From Fratercula arctica (Eukaryota > Chordata > Aves > Charadriiformes > Alcidae): 64,000 nt of DNA. This document shows, piece by piece, positions 37,101-50,731 of this stretch (positions are counted from its first letter, which is position 1; the number at the start of each line of letters is the position of its first letter). The notes under the pieces are model-generated. The model saw only the letters and a list, made by a program, of their open reading frames with translations, was not told the DNA's origin and did not search any database. The stretch covers positions 149,078,447 to 149,142,446 of the forward strand of contig CANTUZ010000001.1 of assembly GCA_947846985.1 (NCBI GenBank), in the 5' to 3' direction. The position numbers were made by a program, and so were the translations under genes.

Positions 37101-40100
37101 AGTTTTAACTAACTGCAACGCTTCGGGCAGAAATTTTCCATTACAAATATTTGCTTTAGGTGGAATTATTCTAGGAAAAGATCAGCCAGAACAGTTCAGC
37201 TTTTTCTCCAAGACTTCAATTGGAGACAGAGGAGCGCTTTTATCGGTGTCAAGAAGTTTGCCAACCTCATCCTTGAGAAACGGCAACACCTCGCACCAGT
37301 GACCTAAAACTCTCCAGGTGGCCGTCATCTCCGGGCCACATGTTTGCCACCCTCCAGAACAGCCACCCGCGGTCGGGCAACCTACAAGCTCGTGGGGGCA
37401 GGCAGACCCCACTGCTTTGCCATGCTTGGTGGGGATCTGGCTTTAGGCAGATCAAGTTTGCATCAAGGATGTTCCAGCTGGAACAACTGCTAAGGACAAC
37501 ACGCTGTTTGTGAAGGCAGCCCTTCAGTGAGAAGGGTAAACTTCATTTCAGGCTGTTGAGGCTCAGGAAAGCACGCCTGTGCTTCAGGGCCTTGCAAACA
37601 CCGATCCAGGTCTGGAGACCACCACTGAGCATAGAGGAACCGTAATTATTACCATCTCTCTGTTCCCCCTCAAGTCTGGCCTGAGGAAAAAATTAAAGCC
37701 AGAAAATTAACATAAATGGAAGAAAGGGGTTGTTCTTTCATCCTTGGCAGTACAGTGCAGGAATGCTTACTCTTAAAACATCATGATTTTGACTTTTTTT
37801 GTCTGCCTAAGAGTAACTAAAATGCTCCCCGCCTCTCACACTTCCTTGCAGCAAGCATAACACCACGCAATTACCAAACACAGTTTCAAGGCATGAGTTT
37901 ATCTGCAAGTGAAAGTTCATTTGAAGTAATCCACCAAATCGCAGGGTAGCTCTGGCCACTGCAGAGCAGGCCTTTTGAAAGCACTTCAGAAAATCCTGCC
38001 AGGCCCCTCACAGTTTATGTTGTGGAGCAGTAACTTCTCCAGGCAAAAAAAGAAACCCCTGCACTGACACCAACTGCAAACTACCACCCTGTGCTACAAA
38101 GTCGATGGGCAGCAAGCAAGAAGGAACCGGAATGAATGCAATGGGTAACTGGGAATGGGTGATGCAACAGAGTTCAGAGGGCCCTGAGCTTTCTGATCCC
38201 TTCTAGAAATGCTTTCGCTACTTCACAGCTTCTGTTAACAAATGTTTCTTTCCACCATAGTTCAATGACGAAGAATCAAAGCTTTTCCATTTTGAGAAAG
38301 GGACTATCCTGAAGTCTATCTACCTGGAAACCACGAAAGGTATCATGGTTCATTGCTTCGTAATCCAGCTGTCCACCCATCAGATCAACCTGTGGGAGTG
38401 GCCGACACGTATGTGTTGTGCTCGATGCATCAAAGCTTTACAAGAACCATGTGGTTTTCCAGAGTACCTTACTGAGGCTACTTCTTGTTTCAGGGAAGGT
38501 AACTAATAAAACATCTCAAGTCTGGTGCAGGCGAAGAACACTATGCAGCTTATGTATTTAAAATCAAACAAACCTGGATGAGGAAGTTTGCTAAATGTCA
38601 GTGACAGACAGCATGTAAAACGTAGTAGCGGTTTCTACACGTAAAATTGCAGCTTGCAAACGCATCTAAAGTTACGCTGAACTTTGCTCAGACAACCTTA
38701 AGATCAGCCAAAGCTCTTTATTTTGTCTTTAGGTAGGACAATCAAAGAAATTACTATTACACCAGTTTAACAGGTTTATACCCGTTTTAAACAGCTGCCT
38801 TGTATAAAGTCATTTACAGGTCAGATTTCCATGCATTTGCCAACCACACCAGGCTGCCAAACATCCCACTGTTCCTGGGAACCACTCCCTATCACCTGCT
38901 CCACCCCGACCAGTGTAATGTGGCTCCCCATGCCAAAACACACACACCCGCGTTCATTCCCACATGAGAACAGGCGTGGGATGGATGTAGGGAAACTGTA
39001 TTGATGGTAGCTCCGCGCAGCAAAATGCTACCTGCGGAGCAGGCGAACATTTCAAGGTGTAGGTCTCCCACATTTTCATAATGAAATGTTAAAATTAGAG
39101 GAGGCAATCCAGATCGCCAGGTTTGCTAAACGAGTGTGAGAAGAGCCCATTTGGGCAGAGGTTCCACCTCTGCTTCGTGCCAGCTTTCCCACAAAGCAAA
39201 CCAGCATGTAATTGCCTACTCGCTATCTTTTAAAAGACTTTCAGGAATACTCCCTAAAGCAACCAGAATCACAACAAACAATAAATCCAAGAAATGCTTA
39301 ATAATGCAGGGACTTTGCTCGCACAGTTCGAGCGGAGGCCAAGACAGATATTTGGCAGCTCCAGCTTCCTGAAAAGCATGGCTCATCCTGAAATCAATTA
39401 CATCATCAGGGCACTTGGAGGTTTTATAATTGAAGACAGCAGGGTAGGTGGCCTAGTAAAACTCAATATCGTGCAGTTTACAGGAATGTAAACTTTGCTG
39501 GTACCAGATGGACTCCGTGTTAATCAAAACAAACTTCTCTAAGAAGCAGGCAGCTTTTTTAATTTGCCTGTACCATTGGAGGCATCTAGAGTTTACAGAA
39601 TGGAGCGGGGCAGCTCCTCAGCTGCCGTTCATTGCCACTGCTGTGTGAGCCATCGCAGCCGATATCAGCAACACATTTATCCCACGCTGCAGCTGACTCA
39701 GCTTTGCTATAAAACGTGAACTCGCTCTTGTGTTCTCTTTGAAGGCTTTCTCAAGGGAAACGAACAAACAATTAAGATGTGTGATGGATGCTCCCTATCG
39801 GGGACATCTAAAAGACCAACGCAAGTACGCGGTAGAACAAGCTTCAGTATTTGGAGAGCTCGTTTTGGCCAGGTCCCTCCACTGTAAGAAGATCATTTTG
39901 CTCCCATTTATATTCCCCCCAGGAAACAGATCCAACTCCAAGCAACTGCTGGTATTCTGAACTAACACTTTCAAAACCCTAATAGGGGGTTTCCCTAAAA
40001 GAAAACACTACAAGGATGAGTATAAAAGCAAGGCTGCCAACTTATTCGTAATTATCGATAACAGTAATACACCTCTAATTGAGACATTTTTCAACTTAGA

Positions 40101-43100
40101 AGGAGCTATTTTAAGCAAATGCCCGAGTTTCAGATCATTGGTAAATGCACATCTAATTCCAAACCAGTTAGACAGACTTCCCTGCTGAGAATGCACAAGT
40201 TTAACAGGAGACATATCTTGTCCGTAGAGACCACCTTACCTTTTCTACCTAAAGGTGACCTCCTTATAATCTGTCCAGCCAGCTACATTTTATATTGGAG
40301 AAGTATCGTTTCAACCTAGCTCGGCCTATATTCCTCCTTGAGGACAACCACCAAGGGCCAAGCATACGCGCTATGCCAGGGAGAAAACAGGAGTGAAAAA
40401 TCCATCATGGAGTAAAAAAATTGAATAAAAAAAGAAAAACCAATACATTCCAGACGTGTCTGGATATTTAACTTGCTTAAAATACCTGTCAATGCAGGGA
40501 AATAAAATATAAGTTATAGCTACAGGTTTTTCAAGGGAGAAAGACAAGCCCTCCTTCTTCCCTCTTTATGAGTAGTCTTGACATTCCCCGCAGCATGTGT
40601 GGCATCCTTGCTCCTTATCTCCCTGGAGAGCCCTAAACCCCAGCCATCACTACCCACGCAGACCCAGATGCAGAAACACACACAAACAGAATCAGTTTTA
40701 CAGACTCTTTAGGGGACCACAGAGAGATTTTATGAAAGTCACAACTGTTTTAACTCATTTGCACTGATAACGGCACATATCCTGGTGTACATTTTCAGAT
40801 GTGACAACAAATTTGGAGGTTTTGCCGTTTACTGGATTTTCAGGGAGAGCACAGCACAGCATAACAGTATTGCTACATACAGCAGAGAAGGCGATCCCAC
40901 TTACGGCTTTTCCTTATTCTTTTAGGCAATACATATCTCATTCTGTGTGGGATGAAAGTGGAGGAAGAAAACTGGGAGGAACAGGGGAAGGAGGGGAGAG
41001 AGACACAGTAAGAGATTAGGAACAGAAAGAGAAAAAAGGAAAGTAGCAAAATGCACTTAAGGGATCAAAGATATGACCAAGAAGATGAAAAAGGGCTTCC
41101 CTTCATACCAGACATTCCACCGACGCGACAAGGAGACAAGGTGGAGCGGGGCTAACAGGAAAAATAAGACCTCATCAAAGCACGGCCACCTTCTGCCAGA
41201 TCTCAGGAAACCGAAGCACCATGCCTGCAATTTAAAGCTTCCATCGATTTCAGCCATTTTATTTCCTCTGCGTCACACACACCTGAGGCATTAAAATCCA
41301 CCGTTAGGCTCGTTATTCCCTGTCCTAGGCCGGTTAAGGGCTGATATAGAGGTATTCCAAGTAACTGCATTATGAGTGGCACTGGTAGCAGCTTTGGCTG
41401 CTCCACACGTTCAACTACAAACCCCTGTTTTCAGCTGCTTGTTCTTTTAACAAGCTTTATTTTTTCATTCAGGCTGAAAGGAGCTTGTGTCAAGCTGAGA
41501 TTGTTTTCTTCCTTGAAAGACTCAGGTTAAACAGTTAGGCTGTTCCTGAAAAAGCAATTAGAGAGCTTTGCCCATGTCCACAAAGTTGTGCAAACACTTT
41601 ACTGGGAAAACTTCAGTGGTTCCATACTTCAGAGCAGGGATTTGAAATTTAGCAGAGGGACTGCAGAGATGCTCCTGTTGTTGCTTTCAGCGACAACTCA
41701 CTCCACTTCTGGGCACGTGACAAGCCACCAGGGAAAAAGAAAACAAAATCTCCAATTGCAATGCTCACTAGAGATCTGTATCAATTCCTCGGAGTCTCCA
41801 GCCCTATCAAACAGCAACTATCAGGGGCCTGCAGGAACAGCACCAGACTCTCCTTGCAATTGCTCCTGCAAAGCCATTGGGATACGCGATTTTCTCTCCT
41901 GCAATGCCTGTATCCAACCTGGAGGAGGCAATTTTCTTGGATCGCAGAGGGATGAAAATTTGTGGCTGAAGAAGAGGCTACGTGAGTGTGTGTTACAAGG
42001 AAGAGAGGGGATAAAAGAGAAAGAAGGGAAGGTAGGCACGAGGAGAAGGAATGGGAGCAAAGAGGATCCAGGACTGCAGAGAAAGGAAGAGAAAGATGGA
42101 AATGCAAGGAGATATTCAGACCTCTGCTGTTGTCAAAGATCCAGTGGCAGCATCCAAGAAATCCGCTGCCACTGGAGCTCCATTCACTTGTGTCCCCAGT
42201 GAGCACTCAGGAGCTGGGCTGCGGCACCAGAGGCAGGAAAGAGCCGGCCTTCCCCAGAGCAGCTCAGCTTAAGAAAGCAGCTGTGCTTTTGACGAACCAA
42301 TCTAGCAGGAGCAGATAGACCCAAAACCACAGAGGACAGCCAGGACTCCGACAGACTGACTGCTGCTTTCGTGTCTTTGCACAGCAAAGAGGCAGCAGCT
42401 CTCAAATAGTCTTCTCCAAAAGGCAGCACAACGCCCATGGGCAACACTCGCTCTGGAGAGGAGGCAAAAAGCCTCCAGGCTTGGTAAAGGGGCCTGCTTG
42501 CACACAGGCAGGGAGCGTGTGGTCTGCGAGGTATCTAAAACACGTTCCCTCATCACAAAAAAAGCTCGCTGACTGGCCAGCTTTTGTGTGAAGAGAGGAG
42601 GAGGTTCTCCTCCGTTCATGCACAAGGCATCGTTATTGTAAGGGGAAATTATTGAGGTGTCCCTGGGAACCCAGTGTCCTAGTAAAAATTTACAAACAAG
42701 CCATAAAAGATGCGGAGGCCTGCTGCGTTGCTTTGATGCTCTCCATAAAGCGTTTCATGTCAGTAAACACACACTGGTCCAAGTAGCCTGCTAATTTAGA
42801 GAAGGAACCATGGTGGCTTTAAAATTATGTATGTGCAATTAGGGAATTAAGGCTCTAGTTTTCCGCTGTTTTCTTTGCCTGAGATCCCCAGTAAGCAAGC
42901 ATGGGTTGTTTTGTTTGGTTTTTGTTTTTTTTTTTTAAAAAGAGAGAAATTTAAAAGTTTAAAACAGGAGAGAAGACAAGGAATAAGTTCCTTCCATGAG
43001 TAAAATATGACAGAGAAAGAGCACAGGAATCAGTGTCTCTGAGATTGTCCGTCTCTTTCTGATGAGCATCCTGCATTCAGCACAGGAGAGGAAAGATACG

Positions 43101-46100
43101 CATCTCAAAGCAGGAAATAATACATACCACTGCTAGCAACAGCAGACCATCCTGGATTCAAATACAGCACCAAAAAGATCAAGTAAGGAATGGGGAAAAA
43201 AAAAAACCCACAACCAACACGAAGAACAGGACAAAACAGAAGCCCCCGTATTCAGGTACGCTACCTACTTCTCATGGACAACACGCATGGCACCACGCAG
43301 GCAACCAGCCCCAGAAGACACAGTGAGGGGCACAGTCCAGCTGTAAATATGTCCAGCGAAGGCAAGAGCCCAGGCACCAAGCCCCAAGGCAAGGATGGAT
43401 GCTCTCCCCCTACCACAGCCACCAGGCAACCCTGGGAGCAGCAAAGAGCTCCCCTAGAGAAAAAGCCCATCACCTCCTCCCTTCTCCATACATCAGCCCT
43501 AAAAAAAGTGATAGGCACCAATGAGAAGCATAGGGGTAGGTAAGGGTCAGCTGGTCGAAATCCCAGCTGCTGAAACAAGTCTTTAAGGAATTTAAATAAC
43601 TTACTGGTACAGAGTTTGACTTGAAGAAGGAGGGGAAGAAAGCAAACTTTTAGAGCGGAGCCTGCTCTCAATCAGGGCAAATGCTCAGTTGTGGGGGGTT
43701 TTTTTTCTTAAATGTGCTTGCTGAACTGAATTATATTTTTTGAAGTCATCATTTGGGGTCAGCCCAACATTTTGCAATGCTTGGAGAGGCACATCATGTT
43801 TTAGTTGTGAGCATTTCTGGTAAATCAAGTGAAAGTGGTAAGTGAAAGTCTGGTTTCAGAAGGAGACATGGGCACAATTTGCGGAGAAATGCAGGGAGGA
43901 AATAAGTGCCTGGAACCCCTGTAAAAATAGCCTGAAGAGTATTGCTTTATTTCAAAACCTATTTGTTTTGAATTTAGTTTTTTTTAATTCTTCCATAATT
44001 TACTTGCGAATACAAAACTACTTTTCAAATTCAATTTAAACTCCCATTTTTCACTTAACTGGAGAGGGGGGAAAATGACACATCTGCAGTTTGAATCCTC
44101 AATTTTGAGATAAGAAGATGGAAAGAGTATGATGGGGTAGAGGGACTACGGACCTTCAGGACAGCAAAACTGAGCGTGTATGGGGAGCTCACCAGACTTA
44201 ATGTCCAAGAATCAATTTACAGATATCTAGAAAGAAAGAGCAAGCGATAGGCAAAATTTAGGGGGGGACATTCATGCATTTGATATTCTTGGTAACCACC
44301 TCTACCTTAGGACAGTGAGCTTTAAGGGCTGGGGATGGGTTAAAGGACCATGCTAGCACAGGAGCAAGTATGGAGCAAGGAGAGAGCAAGAGTTAGTGCA
44401 CGGGGCGCTACAGCAATAGCAACAGAGGTGTTAATGAAGACCAAAAAAAGCTTGAGTGAATTCTCCTGAAAATGCCCTCTAAATTAAAAGAGCTTATAAC
44501 CTATTCAGGTGCACTGAGGATTTTCCCAGATTCACACAATGGAAAGGGATGGTCCTTGTTTGGATCCAGACTGTCTGTCAAAAGCCACCAGTGGCAGAGC
44601 CACTAAATACAGCTGTATTGTCCTTGAACTGACGCTTGGCCCGTTTTCCACAAACTTTGCCTTCAAAATGAAACCCAGGCATCAGCTACTTAAAAAACAG
44701 TTTACTGGATGTCAATGCTAAATACTTCAGGAAGAAGGCATTTCCTTTCTGGAAAATTCTTAATCTGACATTTGATCTGGCATGTCCCTTTGCTTCTGTC
44801 AGATTAAATAAAGTGATCCGTAAATATGTCACAGCCATCTCTAAATACAAAATAAATGGTAAAAAGAAAAACAACTCTTCCTCACTCTTTTCTTGTTAGA
44901 AAACCGTCTGTTATTTTTAACATCCTCAAAAATAGCTTGTTCTTTTTAAATATGAATGACACGAGTCTGTTAGCAATATAGCAAAGAAGCAAAATAACAT
45001 TCTTCAGAGCTGGTATCCTTTCAGAGAAACTTTTTGATGTTTGCAATCAAATGCAACTCAATGCCAAAGTTATACTGCAACACAGAAAGAATCTGAAAGA
45101 AAACAATTCAAAAATTGGCAGCAAATGACTTCTTTTGTCAGCAGCCCTGTAAGTAAATTGTGCCAGTGCTATTACTGTTGGCATGAAATACCAAACACCG
45201 TACTTCCAACAACTGTTATCTCTGTCAGTTTTCCACACAATCATCTGCACACAAATCCTTAAATTCTTCAAATTAAAAATGGACCGGTTCTTTCATCACA
45301 GGCACTCATGGTTCGGTTATGATAGGGTTCATCTGTGAAAAATTAAAATCAAAATCTGCAATAGCCAGTAAAGATTAGCAGCTTGCTTTAAATGGATTTC
45401 CTCTGCAAAGCTATTCTTTATATCTCATCTAAACAGATAATAAATGGTAAAAGCCAAAAGCACATCAATAAAAGAGTAATTCTGAAACTTGGCAGAATTA
45501 GAAAAAATAATTACATTTTATCCTATTTTGACCACAATTCAGTCTCATCTATTGCCAGAAAAATACAACCACAAATATTCCAGTCTTAAGTCACTAAGAT
45601 ATTTGCTTTGAACTGCATTGGCAGCTTCCAAAAATAAGTAGTAGCAAGAAAACGACATCATTTTGTAGTCTCCATCTCCACAGAAGTGGGTTTAAATTCT
45701 GATATTTAAAAGCCTGGCAAGCATGAAGGATCCCGCACAGTTGCTCACAGGAAAGCTTACGGGATGTTGCACTCAGCCAAAAATACGAGCAGCTTCTGCC
45801 CCAGGGATTTTGCAGCAGCTTGTAATGCACTCCCCAACCACATCAAACTTTTACAGGATGGGGCTGGAGCCGACACTCGGTAACGCTCAGGTGCGTATTT
45901 GTAGGGACAACAAAACCATGCCACATAACCGACAGCCTCTCTTCCACAGACACCCCATGCTTGAAGGCCCATCGCTCATTTGGTGAAACCCATGAAAACG
46001 CATCGTGAAGTTTGTTTGAGGCTTCGTCACCCTCCAACGTAGTCATGGCCTGGGTTGTTCTGATAAGCCATGACCAAAATCAGTTTAATAAGGTCTCCTC

Positions 46101-47337
46101 ATCCCTTCCACAGCCCCACCGTGCAACGCGTCTCCGCACTGCCCGAAGGGACACCTGCTCTGGCTACCATGTGGGGCATCCTCCAGCACCTGTCCCACAA
46201 GGCAACTAAAAGGAGGGTGAGAGGATGTGGGCAGACAGGGCCTAGTGGGCAAGGAGAAGGAGACACACATTGTGGGAAAGGTTTTAGGTCCCTCAGAGGA
46301 TACTCCTGTGGTCTGTGCTTGTCTGGACTCCAGACAGTGATGGGATCCGGTCAAAAATGATGCAGATGTCTAGACAAGAAGGTACAAGTGGTGGAGGAGG
46401 GGAAAGGTGAGAAGTGGTACCAGAGCTACCACAAACATGTCTCTCATTCGTAAGGGACAGTGGTGGCTCTTGCAGGATCACTGCTGCACAGGTGCACGGA
46501 CACAGCCAGGACCTTGGCCTCAAAGGCCACCAGAAGAGTCACCACGGAAGAACAGCAGCACAGCCTCTGCTCCACAGCCTGGTGGCAGTCCCATTGCAGC
46601 TAACGCAGAAGAACCGATTCTCCCAGATTCACTTGTAAAGATGCCCCAGGACAAGCAATGCTGCAACAAAACTGATCTAAAGACTCCTGCACAAATTTGC
46701 TCGCAGGGAACAGATATTTTCATTTAACCCATGAATTATTTTTCTTTTCTTGTTCGCCTTTAATATTTACACTGCATATGTTTGATCGTATTATTAAACA
46801 CAATAAATAGGACCTTGGTGAATAATTAAGAAAAAAGTACCAGCCAGCGTGGGTAATATTGCCAACCAAGACAAGAAGACAGAGAGCTGCCGTTATTTCT
46901 ATATTTGAGTTATTGATTAAATGTAACATCCATAAAGCAGCAATCAGAATTGCTATTCTGCAAACATTCCCAGAGAAATAAAGACTTGTTCCAAGTGCCA
47001 ATCACATATACTCTTGTGGTTAAAATGCAATTAAACAAGTAAAGCATCCAATATACCCACAAGCTAAACAAAAACAAATCACAGAAACCTGAACTGCGGT
47101 GCAAAAACAAAGGCAAGATTTTTAAAACATAAATCAAAAATGAAAAGTGTCAGTACAGGCTGTTGTTTGTAAGCCATTGTGAAAACTTCCAAATTACATG
47201 TATATGTGTTATTTATACACATGGAAAAGGGTCTTTTTCTGAGATATGTCTCCATAGGAAAAATCTTCTGAAACAGTAATGCTTTACTTATTCCAGAAAA
47301 CTGCCTTTCTTTTTTATGCTTCCTGGTTTACTTTTGA
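34179..47337 (-). other. TMTC1 upstream intron, no gene recognised
   Basis: Long intron sequence without recognisable exon or full interspersed element. The longest open frame is 204 codons on the plus strand (41588-42202); it is low in complexity in its second half (Glu/Lys/Arg-rich from GGAGA-type purine sequence) and matches no family I know. A C/A-rich patch at 43.2-43.5 kb gives overlapping frames on both strands with no signature. Confidence 0.5.
34832..34862 (-). mobile_element. Possible tiny CR1 3' remnant
   Basis: The plus strand reads TTAGAATCATAGAATCACAT, then GATTGTATGAAT, resembling the inverted terminal words of avian CR1 elements. No CR1 body follows, so this is at most a 30-bp relic. 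Confidence 0.3.
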
Positions 47338-47363
47338 TTTTTTTTTTTTTTTTTTTTTTTTTT
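47338..47363. repeat. Poly-T run, 26 bp
   Basis: Uninterrupted T on the plus strand; this is poly-A in TMTC1 orientation. It lies about 180 bp before the CR1 copy that follows and is separated from it by unique sequence. Confidence 0.9.
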
Positions 47364-47543
47364 AAGCAGTGAAACGGATGGGAAGAGAAACATTCTTGAA
47401 TTAACTACGCTAAACTCTTACCCTCAGACCCTGAAGAAAGAAGGTTATTCTGAGAAAAATATGAAAGTAAGAATAACGCCAAACAAATGTAGTGATTAAG
47501 CAGCCTCCATTTGATCACCAGACACTAATACAGAGAGCAACAC

Positions 47544-47933
47544 AGAATCACACAATGGTTCGGGTTGGAAGGAACCTTACAGATCACCTAGTCCCAACCC
47601 CCCTGCCATGGGCAGGGACACCTCCCACTAGACCAGGCTGCTCAAAGCCCCATCCAGCCTGGCCTTGAACACTTCCAGGGATGGGGCATCCACAACTTCC
47701 CTGGGCAACCTGCTCCAGCGCCTCACCACCCTCACAGTAGAGAATTTCTTCCTAATAGTTCATCTAAATTTCCCATCTTTTAGTTTAAAACCATTACCCA
47801 TTGCTACATTCCCTGATAAAAGAGTCCCTCCCCACCTCTCCTATAGGCCCCCTCTAGGTACTGGAAGGCCACTATAAGTTCTCCCTGGAGCCTTCTCTTT
47901 TCCAGGCTGAACTCTCTCAGCCTGCCTTCATAA
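47544..47933 (-). mobile_element. CR1 LINE 3' fragment, about 390 bp
   Basis: The plus strand shows the inverted CR1 end: CAGAATCACACAATGG, GGGTTGGAAGGAACC, CCCCCCTGCCATGGGCAGGG, ACACCTCCCACTAGACCAGG, TGGCCTTGAACACTTCCAGG and CTTCCCTGGGCAACCTGCTC. It then enters the end of ORF2 in inverted form (TAGGTACTGGAAGGCCACTA, CCTTCTCTTTTCCAGGCTGA). A short internal deletion removes the usual ACAACCCCA before ACTCTCTCAGCCTG. Truncation is near 47933. It has the same 3' UTR type as the copy at 12.8 kb and is sense to TMTC1. Confidence 0.95.
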
Positions 47934-50479
47934 CATCCTCACCAAAGGCCAGCAGACTCACCAAAAGCAAAGAGCCAGAGGCAGAAGCCATGCCGGGGGG
48001 ACACCAGGGACCGCGCCAGCAAGACCTCACAGCCCAACCAAGCGAGCGGCGAGCCCTGTACACTGACACCTCCCACGGAGGGAAGAGCCCTGGCATTTTG
48101 GAAGAGGACAGCCACACGTCTTCACTGAGAGCATGAGGTTTCAAAAATCACGCTTCACTTGTGGATCCCGCCATGGGTAAGAAAGGAGCAATCTCCAAAC
48201 CAGCTGCAGTTTCTATTGCATTTGGCCATTGCACACCCCTCCTGTGGTTCTTAGCATAGGAGGCACCTACGCTATGGACACCAGCCCTGGCTCAGAGCTT
48301 CTCCTCTTTGGCCAAAAGTCTCTAACCTGCCCTGCTGAGGGGAGGGGGTGTTTTCTGAGGAGCAGAGAAGTGGTGGAATGGAGTACCTAAGTGGCTGCTG
48401 CCTGTCAAAGCTTCCTCCAGAGAGCATGAGCTCGCGCAAGTGCACTTTGCTTGAGCAAAGCTATTCCGTCTGCTCCAGTTTTGTTTCCTTGAATTGATAG
48501 CTCAGGGCTAGGATGGAGAAGGCAGAAAAGGGCACTTTTCACAAGGGCCAGAAAGAAACAGGATTTTACAAGATGGATGGAGCAAACCAAGGCAAAGTGT
48601 CCATGAACATACTGTGCTTTGGGCAACTTAAGAAAACTCACATTACAATAATCACTACAAATCATCTGCATCAGTTTAACGTCTTGACCAAACCATACCT
48701 GCAGCATTACCCTGTAGGCTGGTCGCCTCAGGTAAAAAGAAAAATTCTGCCCAATTCGCCGGTACCTATTACAGAGCAATAACCCACTGCTCCCTTTTTT
48801 TGTTTGTTGGGTTTTTTTAACCTCTAATGAGTTTGGTTTAGTGCCCTGAGCTGATCCGGGAGTCTCTCCCTTTGCAAAGAGCCACCTGACAGCATGCCAG
48901 AGCTGCTGTCTCCAGAATTAGGATGGAGACGTCGAAACGCACAGAGGCAAATTGATCCGATCGATCTCTCGGAGAGTTGAGAAGCACACGGTCCTCGGAG
49001 ACCTTTATTTTTTCAATCTGCAATGAAAGGGCCTGGCAGCAAACTGGAGAGAGCCAGTTTTATAAGCTGGGAGGGAAATGATTATAGAACTGTAGCAGTT
49101 CGGGGATCTTCCAGCTGGTTTAAATGATTTGGCTTCCTTACAAACATAGTGAACGGGGCGGGAGGGGGGGGAACTCCTAAAGGTCAGCCATGAGTGCTAT
49201 AGGTATCTCAAACATTTAATGTAAAGACAGGGACAGGGGGAGGAAGGAGGAATACAGAGGAGGAAAGGAAGTTACTGCATCCGTATGTAAATACGGATTA
49301 AGGGAGCAGACAGTCTCCTGCAATATCTTATGCAAATGAGCAATATTAAGAGAGGGACCAGAAAGCAACACCATTTAACCCGAGCTCCAATGACCATAGC
49401 GGGCAGGCACCCAGGTGAGGTGTAAATTCAGATTCCCCCAGAAAGCGCTGAACTGACCCTACTCTGCCACAGCTCAAAAGGCAGCTTTTACTGCTGGGTG
49501 AGATACCATTTCCCAAAGGGAATAAGAGCTGGTTCTTTGCCTCCTTCATTTGTTTTTCCCGCTTTATTACACAGGCTGAGCTATTATATGTGCCACACTG
49601 ATAGTTTCGCAGGGAAGCAGTAAAATCTCCAAACTGCTCGGAGAGGAAAGGGGTGTTTCAGTTGAAACTTTTGGGTTATTTCAACATGGATTTGCAACTT
49701 TGCCAGCCCCACGCTGCACTTTTGCAAGCTCCACAAGAAAAAAAAGTGGCATGGCATTGACCAACCTTCAGCAATGCAGGCTGGTGGGAACAAGGAGCAG
49801 CATCTTAATAGCCTCCTCTTTCTATCCCACTCCTGGGAAAAGCGTGACTGTTATTGAATCTAACTCTTTTTCTACATTTTTTATTTAGTAAGTGTCCAAA
49901 ATAGAAACAAAACATGCTGTTAACTGGTTCACTGACAAATACTTTTTTTTCCTTTTTGTTTTGGGTTGGTTTTTTTTTTTTTGCAGATTGTTAGGGTTAA
50001 TAAAAACCAGTTTGGTTTAAGCAAAGCTTTTTTAGGATGCCCAGTTGTTGGGGTTTTTTTCATTAGGATGAATCTAATAAATTAATTTTCATCCTGTTGG
50101 GAGTCAAGTAGATGCTTGTTCCCTCCTTCCTCCAAGGTCAGCAGGCCACACTCTGCTTTGGTTCCTTCCTGGCACAGGCTGCACGCCGATTTTGGCAGGT
50201 CCCAGGCTGGTTGGAGATCTGCAAACCCAAGGCTGCCCGCCCCTGCTGCCTGCTCGGGCAAGCTCAAGCAGGCTGGCATCAGCAGCCACCTCCGGCACAG
50301 GTTACAGCACCGCTGGCTGCACGGAGGGTCTCCATGCCCTTCGCCCAGCTCCTGGGCTTAGAGCTGACTCCATGGTTTTGACCTGATGCAAACATAGGTG
50401 CACGTGGAAGCATTTCAAACATGTAATTAGGATCCTGTGCACGTCTCTCCGGTAACATCTCTAGACTAAAGACTCTGTT
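47934..50479 (-). other. Intron sequence, no feature recognised
   Basis: Ordinary intron, with short G-rich (49155-49173) and T-rich (49944-49983) tracts. A moderately GC-rich patch at 50.1-50.4 kb has overlapping open frames in several frames and no protein signature. Confidence 0.5.
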
Positions 50480-50672
50480 ATAGAATCATGGAATAGTTTG
50501 GGTTGGAACAGACCTTGAAAGATCATCTAGTCCAGCCCCCCTGCAATAAGCAGGGACATCTTCAACTAGATCAGGTTGCTCAAAGCCCTGTCGAACCTGA
50601 CCTTGAAAGTTCCCAGGGATGGTGCATCTACCACTTCTCTGGGCAACCTGTTCCAGTATTTCACCATTCATA
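50480..50672 (-). mobile_element. CR1 LINE 3' fragment
   Basis: The plus strand carries inverted CR1 words: ATAGAATCATGGAATAGTTT, GGGTTGGAACAGACC, TCATCTAGTCCAGCCCCCCT, AGCAGGGACATCTTCAACTA, CCAGGGATGGTGCATCTACC and CTCTGGGCAACCTGTTCCAG. Only about 190 bp remain. It is sense to TMTC1 and of the same 3' UTR type as the 14.0-kb copy. Confidence 0.95.
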
Positions 50673-50689
50673 CCAGCTCACACCTCTTA

Positions 50690-50731
50690 CCAACCATCCC
50701 CCAATTGCTCAGCCAACCATCCCCCAATTGC
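50690..50731. repeat. 23-bp tandem duplication
   Basis: The 19-base word CCAACCATCCCCCAATTGC occurs twice with a 23-base period, 18 bases after the truncated end of the CR1 copy. Confidence 0.9.

Noticed and set aside
41588..42202. 204-codon plus-strand open frame
   Set aside because: The second half is low-complexity purine-rich sequence (Glu/Lys/Arg) and there is no family signature. It overlaps equally long frames on the other strand, which indicates stop-poor composition.
43190..43671. 117-codon plus-strand and 136-codon minus-strand frames
   Set aside because: Antisense overlap in C/A-rich sequence, with no motif on either strand.
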